Shown here in pieces: positions 37,115-47,716 of a stretch of DNA of 64,000 nucleotides; positions within the stretch are counted from its first letter, which is position 1; every line of letters starts with the position of its first letter. The stretch is from Erythrobacter sp. AP23 (GTDB lineage Bacteria > Pseudomonadota > Alphaproteobacteria > Sphingomonadales > Sphingomonadaceae). The notes beneath the pieces are model-generated. The model did not search any database and was not told the origin of the DNA. It was given only the letters and a program-made list of their open reading frames with translations. Made by a program: the position numbers and the translations under genes. Location: positions 186,001 through 250,000 of the forward strand of contig NZ_LNBY01000001.1 of the NCBI RefSeq assembly GCF_001542855.1. The letters are read 5' to 3'.

Positions 37115-37168
37115 GGCCGCCGGAGCATTGGGGGTGCTCCGACGGCCGTATTCTCCTCCCCAGGAGAA
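37115..37168. terminator. Bidirectional terminator region with two hairpins
   Basis: A 13-bp stem with one mismatch (37115-37127 with 37135-37147) is followed by a perfect 7-bp hairpin TTCTCCT/AGGAGAA around CCCC (37151-37168). They lie between the convergent M20 gene and the 63-residue gene behind aceA. Read on the minus strand, the larger hairpin is followed by a T-rich stretch, so it should end the aceA unit. Confidence 0.7.
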
Positions 37169-37191
37169 TTGTTGATCGGGATGCCGGCGGC

Positions 37192-37383
37192 TCAGCCGTC
37201 CGAGGGAACGTAGGTGCCGAGCCGGTGGTGCAGGGCGTTGATCCGGGCCAGTTCGTCGCGATCTTCGGTAGCCCTGGCATAATGGGTGAGGGCGGTACGC
37301 AAGAGCCGGAAATCGGCGGTCGAGAACAGTGCCCGGGCGCGGCCCGGCTCGGTCTTTGGAATGTCGTCTGTCATGGTCGTCAT
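37192..37383 (-). CDS. Small protein downstream of aceA, function unknown
   Basis: A 63-residue soluble protein, basic in its middle (FSTADFRLLRTALTHYARATEDRDELARINALHHRLG). It looks fully helical. It begins 11 bases after the stop of isocitrate lyase on the same strand, so it is co-transcribed. I do not recognise a family. The coupling suggests an accessory to isocitrate lyase or the glyoxylate shunt, but that is position only. A GGAAGGATG context precedes the start. Confidence 0.7.
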   Translation of the reverse strand: MTTMTDDIPKTEPGRARALFSTADFRLLRTALTHYARATEDRDELARINALHHRLGTYVPSDG

Positions 37384-37394
37384 CCTTCCTCTCC

Positions 37395-38993
37395 TTACGC
37401 CGCAGCGAACTGGTTCATCGTATTGTCCTTGCCGCCGGCCTTGAGGGCGGCTTCGCCGGCGAAGTATTCCTTATGGTCGTCGCCCATGTCGGAGCCCGCC
37501 ATATTCTGGTGCTTAACGCAGGCGATACCCTGGCGGATCTCCTCGCGCTGGACGTTCTTTACGTAGCCCAGCATAGCCTGTTCGCCGAAGTATTCGCGAG
37601 CGAGATTGTCGGTGCTCAGCGCGGCCGTGTGATACGTCGGCAGCGTGATGAGGTGGTGGAAGATACCGGCGCGCTTCGAGGCATCGGCCTGGAATGTGCG
37701 GATCTTCTCGTCAGCTTCGGCGGCAAGCACGGTGCCGTCGTAATCGACGCTCATCAGCTTGTCGCGATCGTAGGCCGAGACGTCCTTGCCCGCTTCCACC
37801 CAGGCATCGTAAACCTGCTGGCGGAAGTTGAGCGTCCAGTTGAAGCTCGGTGAATTGTTATAGACGAGCTTGGCGTTGGGGATCACTTCGCGAATCCTGT
37901 CGACCATGCCGGCGATCTGTTCGACATGCGGCTTCTCGGTCTCGATCCACAGCAGGTCGGCACCATGCTGCAGCGCCGTGATGCAATCGAGCACGCAGCG
38001 GTCTTCGCCCGTTCCGGGACGGAACTGGTAGAGATTGCTGGGCAGCCGCTTGGGCGCCATCAGCTTGCCGTCGCGGCTGATGAATACCTGGCCATTGGTG
38101 ATATCCGCCGGATCGACTTCGTCGCAATCGAGGAAGCCGTTGTACTGGTCGCCGAGGTCGCCCGGCTCCTTCGAATAAGCGATCTGCTTGGTCAGGCCGG
38201 CGCCGAGGCTGTCGGTGCGGGCGACGATGATGCCCTCCGGCACGCCCAATTCGAGGAAGGCATAACGGATCGCGCGGATCTTCTGGAGGAAGTCCTCGTG
38301 CGGCACGGTAACCTTGCCATCCTGGTGGCCGCACTGCTTTTCGTCGGACACCTGGTTCTCGATCTGCAGCGCGCAGGCCCCAGCCTCGATCATCTTCTTG
38401 GCAAGTAGGTAGGTAGCCTCGGCATTTCCGAAGCCCGCATCGATATCGGCGATGATCGGAACAATGTGCGTTTCGTGATCGTCGATCGCTTTCTGCAGGC
38501 GCTGGGCTTCGACTTCGTCGCCGGCATCGCGCGCAGCGTCCAGATCGCGGAACAGCATACCCAGTTCGCGGGCATCGGCCTGCTTGAGGAAAGTATAGAG
38601 CTCCTCGATCAGTCCGGGCACCGAAGTCTTCTCGTGCATCGACTGATCGGGCAGCGGACCGAATTCGCTACGCAGCGCGGCGACCATCCAGCCCGAAAGG
38701 TAGAGGTAACGGCGCTTGGTGCTGCCGAAATGCTTCTTGATCGAGATCATCTTCTGCTGGGCGATAAAACCGTGCCAGGTGCCGAGCGACTGGGTGTAGT
38801 TCGTCGGGTCAGCATCATAGGCGTCCATGTCTTCGCGCATGATCTTGGCGGTATAGCGCGCAATATCGAGCCCCGTGCGGAAACGGTTCTGGACGACCAT
38901 GCGCGCGGCACTTTCGGCGTCGATCGCGCCCCAGGGTGCGCCGTTGGCTGCGATGGTTTCGTTCAGTTCGGTGATCCGGGCCGAATAGGTCAC
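37395..38993 (-). CDS. aceA: Isocitrate lyase
   Basis: A 532-residue enzyme of the glyoxylate shunt that splits isocitrate into succinate and glyoxylate. The catalytic cysteine motif reads EKQCGHQDGK near residue 215. This is the form found in the 531-residue Pseudomonas-type subfamily, rather than KKCGH of the E. coli type. Other parts are WHGFIAQQ, ADIDAGFGNAEATYLL and YNNSPSFNW. The start is GTG at 38993 with AAGGAG seven bases upstream. The gene is divergent from scfR, its likely regulator. With acs it allows growth on acetate. Confidence 0.96.
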   Translation of the reverse strand: MTYSARITELNETIAANGAPWGAIDAESAARMVVQNRFRTGLDIARYTAKIMREDMDAYDADPTNYTQSLGTWHGFIAQQKMISIKKHFGSTKRRYLYLSGWMVAALRSEFGPLPDQSMHEKTSVPGLIEELYTFLKQADARELGMLFRDLDAARDAGDEVEAQRLQKAIDDHETHIVPIIADIDAGFGNAEATYLLAKKMIEAGACALQIENQVSDEKQCGHQDGKVTVPHEDFLQKIRAIRYAFLELGVPEGIIVARTDSLGAGLTKQIAYSKEPGDLGDQYNGFLDCDEVDPADITNGQVFISRDGKLMAPKRLPSNLYQFRPGTGEDRCVLDCITALQHGADLLWIETEKPHVEQIAGMVDRIREVIPNAKLVYNNSPSFNWTLNFRQQVYDAWVEAGKDVSAYDRDKLMSVDYDGTVLAAEADEKIRTFQADASKRAGIFHHLITLPTYHTAALSTDNLAREYFGEQAMLGYVKNVQREEIRQGIACVKHQNMAGSDMGDDHKEYFAGEAALKAGGKDNTMNQFAAA

Positions 38994-39102
38994 GAGGAAG
39001 CTCCTTGTCGAATTGGGACGCCGTTGAGTGGGACGTCGTATTGCGGCGTGTTCGCCTTGGCTTCTTGATGGGGCATCGAATGATCCGGCGACAGGGAAAT
39101 TT

Positions 39103-39116
39103 ACAAAATATCTTGT
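39103..39116. promoter_or_regulatory. Inverted repeat in the aceA-scfR divergent region
   Basis: ACAA and TTGT flank an ATAT core with weaker symmetry beyond, forming an AT-rich element in a GC-rich genome. It lies 55 bp before scfR and 110 bp before aceA. It is a candidate site for ScfR, which binds upstream of glyoxylate-shunt genes in related bacteria. Assignment is by position and symmetry only. Confidence 0.4.
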
Positions 39117-39170
39117 TTATCTGGACTATTTGGCGCTATCGAGCATGTAATGATGTAAAGAAAGTGACAA

Positions 39171-40553
<1,383 letters not shown>

Positions 40554-40636
40554 CCACTAATCGTCGCGATCGGGGAACCGGCCTATGCGTAAAGGCGTTT
40601 TCGGGCGCATGATCTCCATCGCAGGGAGGAATTTAC

Positions 40637-40930
40637 ATGACTGAAGAACGCATTACCGAAACGACCGATTCTTCCGGCAATACCCATACGACGCACACCG
40701 TCGTTACCGATGGCGCCAACCGCGGCGGAGGGACGAACTGGGTGCTGATCATGCTGGTCGTCGCCATTGCGATTATCGGCATCTTCTTCTTCACCCAGAT
40801 GAACAGCGCGGAAGTGGCAAAAGACAACGCGATCGCGGATGCGGCTAACGAGGTTGGCGAGGCCGCCAACCAGGTCGGCGACGCAGCCCAGAATGCGGGC
40901 GAGGCAGTCGAAGACGCTGTCGCTAACTAA
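40637..40930 (+). CDS. Small single-pass membrane protein
   Basis: A 97-residue protein with a Thr-rich polar N-terminus (about residues 1-33), one membrane segment (WVLIMLVVAIAIIGIFFF, about 34-51) and an Ala/Asn/Val-rich amphipathic tail with repeats of the type ANEVGEAANQVGDAAQNAGEA. An AGGGAGG site precedes the ATG. The tail resembles the repeated helices of stress-linked membrane proteins. I do not recognise a function. It ends at a strong terminator, so it is separate from the EPS-type cassette that follows. Confidence 0.75.
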   Translation: MTEERITETTDSSGNTHTTHTVVTDGANRGGGTNWVLIMLVVAIAIIGIFFFTQMNSAEVAKDNAIADAANEVGEAANQVGDAAQNAGEAVEDAVAN

Positions 40931-40948
40931 CGCGTTAAAATCATTTCA

Positions 40949-40986
40949 GAAGGGCGGCATGCATAGCGCGTGTCGCCCTTTCTTTT
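40949..40986 (+). terminator. Rho-independent terminator
   Basis: AAGGGCG (40950-40956) pairs with CGCCCTT (40974-40980), and the stem is followed by the T-rich TCTTTTCG. It closes the small membrane protein gene 20 bp after its stop. Confidence 0.75.
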
Positions 40987-40990
40987 CGAC

Positions 40991-41047
40991 TGTAAAATTT
41001 ACCGACGGTTCATCCCTCTCTGCTAGTCAAGATTTCCGACACTAGCA
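40991..41047 (+). promoter_or_regulatory. Tandem boxes and inverted repeat before the EpsB/PrsK/PrsR/PrsT cassette
   Basis: A box TGTAAAATTTACCGAC (40991-41006) is followed by a weaker second version ending TTTCCGAC (41025-41040). The latter lies inside an inverted repeat TGCTAGT (41021-41027) / ACTAGCA (41041-41047). The first resembles the PEP-CTERM box as I recall it, which is linked with PrsR and sigma-54 promoters. A clear sigma-54 -24/-12 pair was not found. They lie 19-75 bp before the cassette start. Confidence 0.45.
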
Positions 41048-41065
41048 ATTTGCGAGCCGGTCCGG

Positions 41066-42451
41066 ATGATCCGCCTCTTCAAGCACTACATTTCCCACAA
41101 TGTCGTGCTGCTGTCCCTGATAGACCTTGCGCTGCTCGCTATGGCGGGCGAGGCCGCATGGCGTCTGCGCGTGGCGCAAATCGGGGTGAGCGTCGGGGAC
41201 TTTTCCGATCGTGCGCTCGAAATTGGCGGTTTCGCGGGCGTCATCTGGCTGGCGATGATCGCGGTGGGGACTTATGGGCCCGAAGCCCTGCGCTCGATCC
41301 GCTTTGCGACCGCACGGCTGCTGGTGGCTGTAAGCCTCGGCGTTCTTGCGATTTCGTTGATGAATTTCATGTTTCCCGGCTCGGCGCTGTGGCGCTCGGT
41401 GCTGCTCTACGCAATGGGCATCTCGATTGTCGTCCTGATCGCCAATCGTATTCTTTCCGGCAGATTGTTGGGAATCGAGGCCTTCCGCCGGACGGTCATC
41501 GTTCTCGGCGCAGGTGAACGCGCCGAACGATTGCTCAAGCTTTCGCACCGCGAGGAGAGCGGATTTACAGTGGCGGCCTTCATCGCCATGGGAGATTCTC
41601 CGCCCACGCTTCACGCGGCCGTCCCGCGCGAAACCATTTCCGATCTCGGTAAATTCGTCGAGCGCGTGGGCGCCACCGAAGTCGTCCTGGCCCTGCAGGA
41701 ACGGCGAAATTCGTTGCCGCTCAAGGATTTGCTGCGAGTGAAGACGAAGGGCGTTCAGGTCAGCGATTTTTCGAGTTTCCTCGAACGCGAAATGGGCCGC
41801 GTCGATCTCGACACACTCAATCCAAGCTGGCTGATCTTTTCCGACGGCTTCTCCGCCGGTCGGCGCTTGTCGAGCATCGGCAAACGTGTCTTCGATATCG
41901 TGGTCAGCCTGCTGATTTTGGTAGTCGGTTTGCCGCTAATGGGCATTTTCGCGCTTCTGGTGAAGCTGGAAAGCAAAGGACCGGCCTTCTTCCGGCAGAC
42001 CCGCGTCGGGCTGTACGGTCAGCATTTCACGCTCGTCAAACTGCGCTCGATGCGCGTGGGCTCCGACGATTCGGGCGCGAAGTGGGCGGAAGAGGACGAT
42101 CCGCGGGTCACGCGGATAGGCCGCTTGATCCGAACGGTACGGATCGACGAGTTGCCGCAGGTGTGGAGCGTGCTGAAGGGCGAAATGAGCTTCGTCGGAC
42201 CGCGACCCGAAGTGCCGGCCTTCGTCGTCGATCTGGAAGAGGAACTGCCCTATTATGCCGAGCGGCATGTCGTGAAGCCCGGGATCACCGGGTGGGCACA
42301 GATCAATTATCCCTATGGCGCAAGTACGGAGGATGCTCGGCACAAGCTTGAATACGACCTCTATTACGCCAAGAATTACACGCCCTTCCTCGACATTCTC
42401 ATCCTGCTGCAAACCGCACGCGTGATACTTTGGCCGGATGGAGCGCGGTGA
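41066..42451 (+). CDS. XrtA/PEP-CTERM-associated sugar transferase (EpsB type)
   Basis: A 461-residue polyprenyl-phosphate glycosylphosphotransferase that starts lipid-linked exopolysaccharide assembly. The N-terminal part has about four membrane segments. A nucleotide-binding-like part (VIVLGAGERAERLL near residue 144) follows. A fifth membrane segment near 281 comes before the sugar-transferase domain, with RVGLYGQHFTLVKLRSM and the signature DELPQVWSVLKGEMSFVGPRPE (in pieces, about 353-375). The long form fits TIGR03013. The stop overlaps prsK as TGATG, and two PEP-CTERM-like boxes lie upstream. Confidence 0.9.
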   Translation: MIRLFKHYISHNVVLLSLIDLALLAMAGEAAWRLRVAQIGVSVGDFSDRALEIGGFAGVIWLAMIAVGTYGPEALRSIRFATARLLVAVSLGVLAISLMNFMFPGSALWRSVLLYAMGISIVVLIANRILSGRLLGIEAFRRTVIVLGAGERAERLLKLSHREESGFTVAAFIAMGDSPPTLHAAVPRETISDLGKFVERVGATEVVLALQERRNSLPLKDLLRVKTKGVQVSDFSSFLEREMGRVDLDTLNPSWLIFSDGFSAGRRLSSIGKRVFDIVVSLLILVVGLPLMGIFALLVKLESKGPAFFRQTRVGLYGQHFTLVKLRSMRVGSDDSGAKWAEEDDPRVTRIGRLIRTVRIDELPQVWSVLKGEMSFVGPRPEVPAFVVDLEEELPYYAERHVVKPGITGWAQINYPYGASTEDARHKLEYDLYYAKNYTPFLDILILLQTARVILWPDGAR

Positions 42452-44559
42452 TGGGCTGGATGGCAAGCTTATCCTATGTGGCCTATACGCTCGGCGCCAT
42501 CGTCTGCGCGCTTGCGGCCATCTGGATTGCCCGCAAGGGCGACCAGGCCCGCAGCGATCGCACACCGGCAATCGTCGCGCTGGCCCTGACCGCCAACTGG
42601 TGTTTCGCCGCCGCCAGTTTCGAACCCGGCAAGCCGATCGTAGAACTGACCGAAATCGCGCGCAATCTGGCATGGCTATTCACGCTATTCCGGCTTTTCG
42701 CCAATGATGGTCGCGACGAAACGCTCAGGGTCGTGCGTCCGGCAGTGGCCGCGCTCGCTTTCGTCGAAGTGCTTCAATTCGCGCTGCTCTTGCTGGCGTA
42801 TCGCTATGCCGTGACCGGAGAGATTGCCGAGCTGATTTTCGAGACGGCGGCGCTGTTCCGGGTAATGGTTGCGGTGGGCGCGCTTGTCCTGCTGCATAAT
42901 CTCTATGTCGGTGCGGCAGCCTCGTCGCGGTTGATTTTGCGCTGGAATGTCGCGGCGCTGGCCGGATTGTGGGCCTTCGATCTCAATTACTTCACGATCG
43001 GCTACATTGTTGGATCGGTGCCGGCCGAACTGGCGGCTCTGCGCGGCATTGCGGCCGCGGTCGTGGCCGTACCCTTTGCGCTGGGATATACCGGCACTTC
43101 GTCCAAGCTCGAGTTTCGCCCGTCGCGGGCGGCAACCTTTCGCTTCCTTTCGCTCCTGGTGATCGGCGCTTATTTCGGTCTGATGCTGGCGCTGGCCCGC
43201 TCGCTCGACATGCTGACCGGAGATTTGGCCCGCATGACGCAGGTCGGCCTGATCATCGCGGCTGGCGCGCTGGCGCTGATCTGGCTTCCCTCGAATCGTC
43301 TGCGCGGATGGTTGCGGGTGACCGCAATCAAGCACCTGTTCAAACATCGCTACGATTATCGCAACGAATGGATCCGGTTTACCCGCACGATCGGTTCGAC
43401 GGGCTTCGACAACACGACGCTGCAGGAAAGGGCGGTGAAGGCGCTGGCGGATATCACCGACAGTCCGTCGGGTATATTGCTGGTGCCCGACGACGACAGC
43501 GGGTTCGAGATCGCTGCCAATTGGCGCTGGCCGGACAGCGATATCCCCGCGCGCGCAGCACCTGCCGCGCTGGGTTACGTCCTCGAGCGAAGCGAGCTCA
43601 TCGTCGATCTGGATGAAGTGCGAGAAGGCATCGACCACCATGGCGAACAGGCCTTGGTTCCCGACTGGATGCGCGAAGACAGGCGCGCCTGGGCAGCCGT
43701 GCCGCTGCTTCATTTCGACCGACTTATCGGGTTGGCGGTGCTTGCGCGTCCGGTCGTCGCGCGCAAACTCGACTGGGAGGATTTCGATCTTCTGGCCGTG
43801 GTGGGGCGCCAACTGGCGAGCTACCTCGCGGAACAGGCCGGTCAGGCCGCGCTGCTCGAAGCCGGCCGTTTCGACGAGTTCAACCGTCGCATGGCTTTCG
43901 TGATGCACGACATCAAGAACCTGTCGAGCCAGATGTCGCTCTTGCTGCGCAATGCCGAAAAACACGCCGACAAACCCGAATTCCGCAAGGACATGCTGGT
44001 GACGCTGCGCAACAGCACCGACAAGCTCGATTCGCTGCTCGCACGCCTGGGTCGGTATGGTACCCCCGAGAGCGAGAAGAGCAGTCAGTTCGATCTGGCC
44101 GAAGCGGCACAAAAGGTCGCGGATCGGCTGGACAAGACGCATCCGGTGACCATGCTTCGAGCGGAGCCGGTGAAAGTAGAAGGCAATCGAGAAGCGCTCG
44201 ATCAGGCACTGGTCCATCTCGTCCAGAATGCGGTCGATGCCAGCGAAGCGGACAGCGCGGTCATGATCGAGGCGTACAGCGACGGCGTATCGGGGAAAGT
44301 GACGGTGATCGACAATGGCTGCGGCATGTCTCCCCAATTCCTACGCAATGGATTGTTCAAGCCGTTCGTCTCCTCGAAAACCGGCGGTTTCGGCATTGGC
44401 GCCTTCGAGGCGCGCGAACTGATTCGTTCGATGGGCGGACGGCTCGATGTGCAGTCGCGCGAGGGTCTCGGGTCCCGGTTTACCGTCAGCCTGCCGCTCA
44501 AAGCGGCTGCATCGATCATCGGACGCGGCCGAACCAATAGACAAAACGAGGTCGCTTGA
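42451..44559 (+). CDS. prsK: XrtA/PEP-CTERM system histidine kinase PrsK
   Basis: A 702-residue sensor kinase. The first 290 residues hold about eight membrane segments. A GAF-like domain follows at about 310-470. The dimerisation helix with the phosphorylated His486 in FVMHDIKNLSSQ comes next. The HATPase domain ends the protein, with the N box NAVDAS, DNGCGM and GFGIGAFEAREL. This order defines PrsK. Its ATG shares one base with the end of the sugar transferase gene, and its stop shares one base with the start of prsR (TGATG both times), so the three are tightly coupled. Confidence 0.92.
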   Translation: MGWMASLSYVAYTLGAIVCALAAIWIARKGDQARSDRTPAIVALALTANWCFAAASFEPGKPIVELTEIARNLAWLFTLFRLFANDGRDETLRVVRPAVAALAFVEVLQFALLLLAYRYAVTGEIAELIFETAALFRVMVAVGALVLLHNLYVGAAASSRLILRWNVAALAGLWAFDLNYFTIGYIVGSVPAELAALRGIAAAVVAVPFALGYTGTSSKLEFRPSRAATFRFLSLLVIGAYFGLMLALARSLDMLTGDLARMTQVGLIIAAGALALIWLPSNRLRGWLRVTAIKHLFKHRYDYRNEWIRFTRTIGSTGFDNTTLQERAVKALADITDSPSGILLVPDDDSGFEIAANWRWPDSDIPARAAPAALGYVLERSELIVDLDEVREGIDHHGEQALVPDWMREDRRAWAAVPLLHFDRLIGLAVLARPVVARKLDWEDFDLLAVVGRQLASYLAEQAGQAALLEAGRFDEFNRRMAFVMHDIKNLSSQMSLLLRNAEKHADKPEFRKDMLVTLRNSTDKLDSLLARLGRYGTPESEKSSQFDLAEAAQKVADRLDKTHPVTMLRAEPVKVEGNREALDQALVHLVQNAVDASEADSAVMIEAYSDGVSGKVTVIDNGCGMSPQFLRNGLFKPFVSSKTGGFGIGAFEARELIRSMGGRLDVQSREGLGSRFTVSLPLKAAASIIGRGRTNRQNEVA

Positions 44560-45926
44560 TGGCACAATCCAAGCCCAAACTGTTGATCGTCGAGGACGAC
44601 GAGGGCCTGCAGGCACAGCTGAAATGGGCCTATGACGATTTCGACGTCGTAATCGCGGGAACCCGCGAGGCGGCGCTTGCCGCATTGCGGTCCGAAGAAC
44701 CGGCGGTTGTCACGCTCGACCTCGGCCTTCCGCCCGATCCTGACGGGACGAGCGAGGGTTTCGCGGTTCTCGAAGCGATCATGGCGATGAAGCCCGACAC
44801 CAAGGTCATCGTCGCATCGGGGCATGGTGCACGCGAGAGTGCTCTGCGTGCGGTCGAACAGGGAGCTTACGATTTCTACCAGAAGCCGGTGGACATCGAC
44901 ACTTTGGGGCTGATCGTGCAGCGCGCCTTTCGCCTGCATCAGATCGAAAAGGAGAACCGCCGCCTGGCCGAGAAGGTCGGTGAGGATCGCACGGTGCTCG
45001 GCTCGATGGTGACGGCCGCGCCGGAAATGGCCAAGGTCGCGCGTACGATAGAGCGTGTTGCGCCGACCAACGTCTCGGTGATGCTCCTCGGCGCAAGCGG
45101 TACGGGCAAGGAATTGCTCGCGCGTGGGGTTCATGATTCCAGCGACCGCCGCAACGGTGCCTTCATTGCCATTAATTGCGCAGCGATTCCCGAAAACCTG
45201 CTCGAAAGCGAGCTGTTCGGGCATGAAAAAGGCGCATTTACCGGTGCGGTCAAGATGACCGAGGGCAAGATCGAACTGGCCGACGGGGGCACGCTGTTTC
45301 TCGACGAGGTCGGCGACATTCCGCTCCCGCTGCAGGTCAAGCTGCTGCGCTTCCTGCAGGAACGCACGATCGAGCGCATCGGCGGTCGCAAGCCGATCCC
45401 CGTCGATACCCGCATCGTCTGCGCCACGCATCAGGATCTCGAGGTGATGATCGGCGAGGGAAGTTTTCGCGAAGATCTTTTCTACCGGCTGGCGGAGATC
45501 GTGGTGAAGGTGCCGACGCTGGCCGAACGGCCGGGCGATGCGATACTGCTTGCCAAGCATTTTCTGGCGCGCTTTGCGAAGGAGATGAATCCGCAGGTCA
45601 AGGGTTTCGCGCCAGATGCCCTTGCCGCCATCGACGGCTGGAACTGGCCGGGCAACGTTCGCGAGCTGGAGAACAGGGTGAAACGAGCGGTGATCATGGC
45701 GGACGCCAAGCTGGTATCCGCCGAAGATCTCGATCTGGCGCAGACCGACGAGGAAGGTGCGGACATCGCTCTCAATCTCAAGGCGGCGCGCGAGCAGGCG
45801 GACAGGCGAATGATCCGCCAGGCCTTGGCGCGTAGCGAGGGCAATATATCCAACACGGCCAAGCTGCTCGGCATTAGTCGGCCGACGCTGTACGACTTGC
45901 TCAAGCAATATGATCTCCAGACGTGA
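44559..45926 (+). CDS. prsR: Sigma-54-dependent response regulator PrsR
   Basis: A 455-residue activator. A receiver domain ([10 protein letters not shown] near the start; phospho-Asp in [10 protein letters not shown]) is followed by an AAA+ sigma-54 interaction domain. Walker A is [12 protein letters not shown] and the sigma-54 loop GAFTGA is at 225-230. [10 protein letters not shown] is Walker B. A Fis-type helix-turn-helix ends the protein ([20 protein letters not shown]). It is the partner of PrsK and should activate sigma-54 promoters carrying PEP-CTERM boxes. ATG 44559 overlaps the prsK stop. The end overlaps prsT by 17 bp. Confidence 0.93.
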   Translation: MAQSKPKLLIVEDDEGLQAQLKWAYDDFDVVIAGTREAALAALRSEEPAVVTLDLGLPPDPDGTSEGFAVLEAIMAMKPDTKVIVASGHGARESALRAVEQGAYDFYQKPVDIDTLGLIVQRAFRLHQIEKENRRLAEKVGEDRTVLGSMVTAAPEMAKVARTIERVAPTNVSVMLLGASGTGKELLARGVHDSSDRRNGAFIAINCAAIPENLLESELFGHEKGAFTGAVKMTEGKIELADGGTLFLDEVGDIPLPLQVKLLRFLQERTIERIGGRKPIPVDTRIVCATHQDLEVMIGEGSFREDLFYRLAEIVVKVPTLAERPGDAILLAKHFLARFAKEMNPQVKGFAPDALAAIDGWNWPGNVRELENRVKRAVIMADAKLVSAEDLDLAQTDEEGADIALNLKAAREQADRRMIRQALARSEGNISNTAKLLGISRPTLYDLLKQYDLQT

Positions 45927-47676
45927 CCTGAAGCTGATTGCTGCACTCGCGCTTGCGCTTGCGGCGCTCGGAGGGTGCGAGGAGACCGTTCCGGATCGAC
46001 CGGCCGTTGAGAGCGCGCGGATCGAACTTGCGCGCGGTGATTTTCTTGCAGCGCAGGTGTTTCTGGATCGCGCACTGGATGAAGGCACGCCGCGCGAGGA
46101 ACTCGCTGCGCTGCTCGGTGAGGCGGCACTGCTCGCCGGAAATTTGCAGGTGGCGCGCGAGTGGCTCGCCCCGGGCGAATTCTCGGAGCAGACAAGGGCC
46201 CGTGGATTCCGATTGCTTGGCCGATTGGAAATGGCCGAGGGAAACCTTCCGGCAGCAGGTGCCGCATTCGACCAATCCTATCGGGTCAGGCCGGACAATG
46301 CAGAATTGTGGGTCGATATCGGGCGGTTGCGGTATCGTGGCGGTGAGCAGTTGGAAGCGATTGAGGCAGCCGAACGCGCGCTTGCGATCGATCCCGACAA
46401 TGGCGAGGCACTTCGTTTTCGCGGTCAGCTGGCGCGCGATGCAGAGGGGCTGATAAAGGGTGCAGAGCTGCTGGGAAGAGCCCTGGAGAGCCAGCCTGAC
46501 AACATCGATTTACGGGTCGAGTATGCCGCCACGCTCGGCGATGCAGGGCGCGCGGACGAGGCATTGCAGGTTCTGCGGGAAGAGGATGGCTCGGCTGCGG
46601 CAACACCGCGGGGACTATTCGTCCAGGCGGTCATCGCAGCGCGCGGTGGCCAGTTCCGCCTTTCGCGGAATCTGCTGACGAAATCAGGATTGCAGCGTGA
46701 TGATCTTGCGTCGGCGCACCTCCTGTCGGCGATCATCGACCTGCAAAAGGGAAACTACGCCAGCGCGGCGCAGGCCCTCGACCGCTTATACACGCGGCAG
46801 CCCGACAACGCCCGTATCCGCGATCTTCTCGCCTTTGCCTTGTCACGCGACGGCGGCGAACGCGAGCTGGTCTATCGCTTTGCCACCACTGCTTCGAGCG
46901 GTTCGGGCTCCGCCTATTTGCGAACCCTGGTGGGGCGCGCTTACGAGGCGCTGGGAAATCGCGAGCGCGCGGCAATGTTTCTCGACCTCGCGGCTATCGG
47001 GCAAGCCAATCTGTCGGTACTGCCCAGCATGACCCCATATGAATTACTGGCGATTTCTGGTAGCGGTAACGGCGGCGGGCTCGAAACGCGCGATTATGTG
47101 CGCAGTGCCATCGCCGGACGAGAAGCGGTTGCGGCGGTTCGCAGGGCACGCGATTTCGCAAAACGCTTTCCCGGCTCGGCCGACGCTCAGGCCATTCTCG
47201 GCGATGCCGAATTCGCGCGCGGGAACAAGCGTGCCGCGCGCGAGGCCTATGCTCGGTCTGCGCGAGTACGGCGACCGTGGCCGCTAGCCTTGCGGCTTGC
47301 AGGCGCGCAGGACAGCCCGGAAAGCGCGCGCGAGTTGCTCGAAGACTATGTGCGCGACAATCCGATGAACGGAGAGGCCGCAGCAATCCTTGCCGATGCG
47401 TTGGCGGCAGAGGGCGACTGGGAGCGGGCTATCCGACTTCTCGATCATTCGATGGGGCTTGGCATGGTGCGGGTGCCGTGGGTGCTCGCAGCACGAAGCG
47501 TTGGTGCGCTGCAACTCGATGATCGCGAAACTGCGCTCGATTTCGCGCTGGCGGCGCATGACTTGCAACCGATGAATCCCCTGGCGATTTCGGCTCTCAT
47601 TGCTGCCCTGCCCGAAAGAGAAGAAGCCGCTAGGCGCGAGCTCGAGGCCAAGCTGCGATCGCTGGGCACGGGTTGA
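45910..47676 (+). CDS. prsT: XrtA/PEP-CTERM system TPR-repeat lipoprotein PrsT
   Basis: A 588-residue exported lipoprotein. The signal ends in the lipobox LGGC (Cys23). The rest is a chain of tetratricopeptide-like repeats, for example ERALAIDPDNGEALRFRGQLA and ALDRLYTRQPDNARIRDLLA, read in pieces. It ends in a helical repeat region. PrsT of the exosortase system is thought to work in export or assembly of the exopolysaccharide at the outer membrane. This protein is shorter than many PrsT members, which often exceed 900 residues. It overlaps prsR by 17 bp. Confidence 0.85.
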   Translation: MISRRDLKLIAALALALAALGGCEETVPDRPAVESARIELARGDFLAAQVFLDRALDEGTPREELAALLGEAALLAGNLQVAREWLAPGEFSEQTRARGFRLLGRLEMAEGNLPAAGAAFDQSYRVRPDNAELWVDIGRLRYRGGEQLEAIEAAERALAIDPDNGEALRFRGQLARDAEGLIKGAELLGRALESQPDNIDLRVEYAATLGDAGRADEALQVLREEDGSAAATPRGLFVQAVIAARGGQFRLSRNLLTKSGLQRDDLASAHLLSAIIDLQKGNYASAAQALDRLYTRQPDNARIRDLLAFALSRDGGERELVYRFATTASSGSGSAYLRTLVGRAYEALGNRERAAMFLDLAAIGQANLSVLPSMTPYELLAISGSGNGGGLETRDYVRSAIAGREAVAAVRRARDFAKRFPGSADAQAILGDAEFARGNKRAAREAYARSARVRRPWPLALRLAGAQDSPESARELLEDYVRDNPMNGEAAAILADALAAEGDWERAIRLLDHSMGLGMVRVPWVLAARSVGALQLDDRETALDFALAAHDLQPMNPLAISALIAALPEREEAARRELEAKLRSLGTG

Positions 47677-47716
47677 AGGTCTCGACAAGCTTACAAGGCA
47701 GCGGCAGGTGCAGCGC

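Noticed and set aside
44202-46088. 628-residue open frame antisense to prsR and the prsK end
   Set aside because: No ribosome-binding site and no recognisable domain; it is the complement of PrsR.
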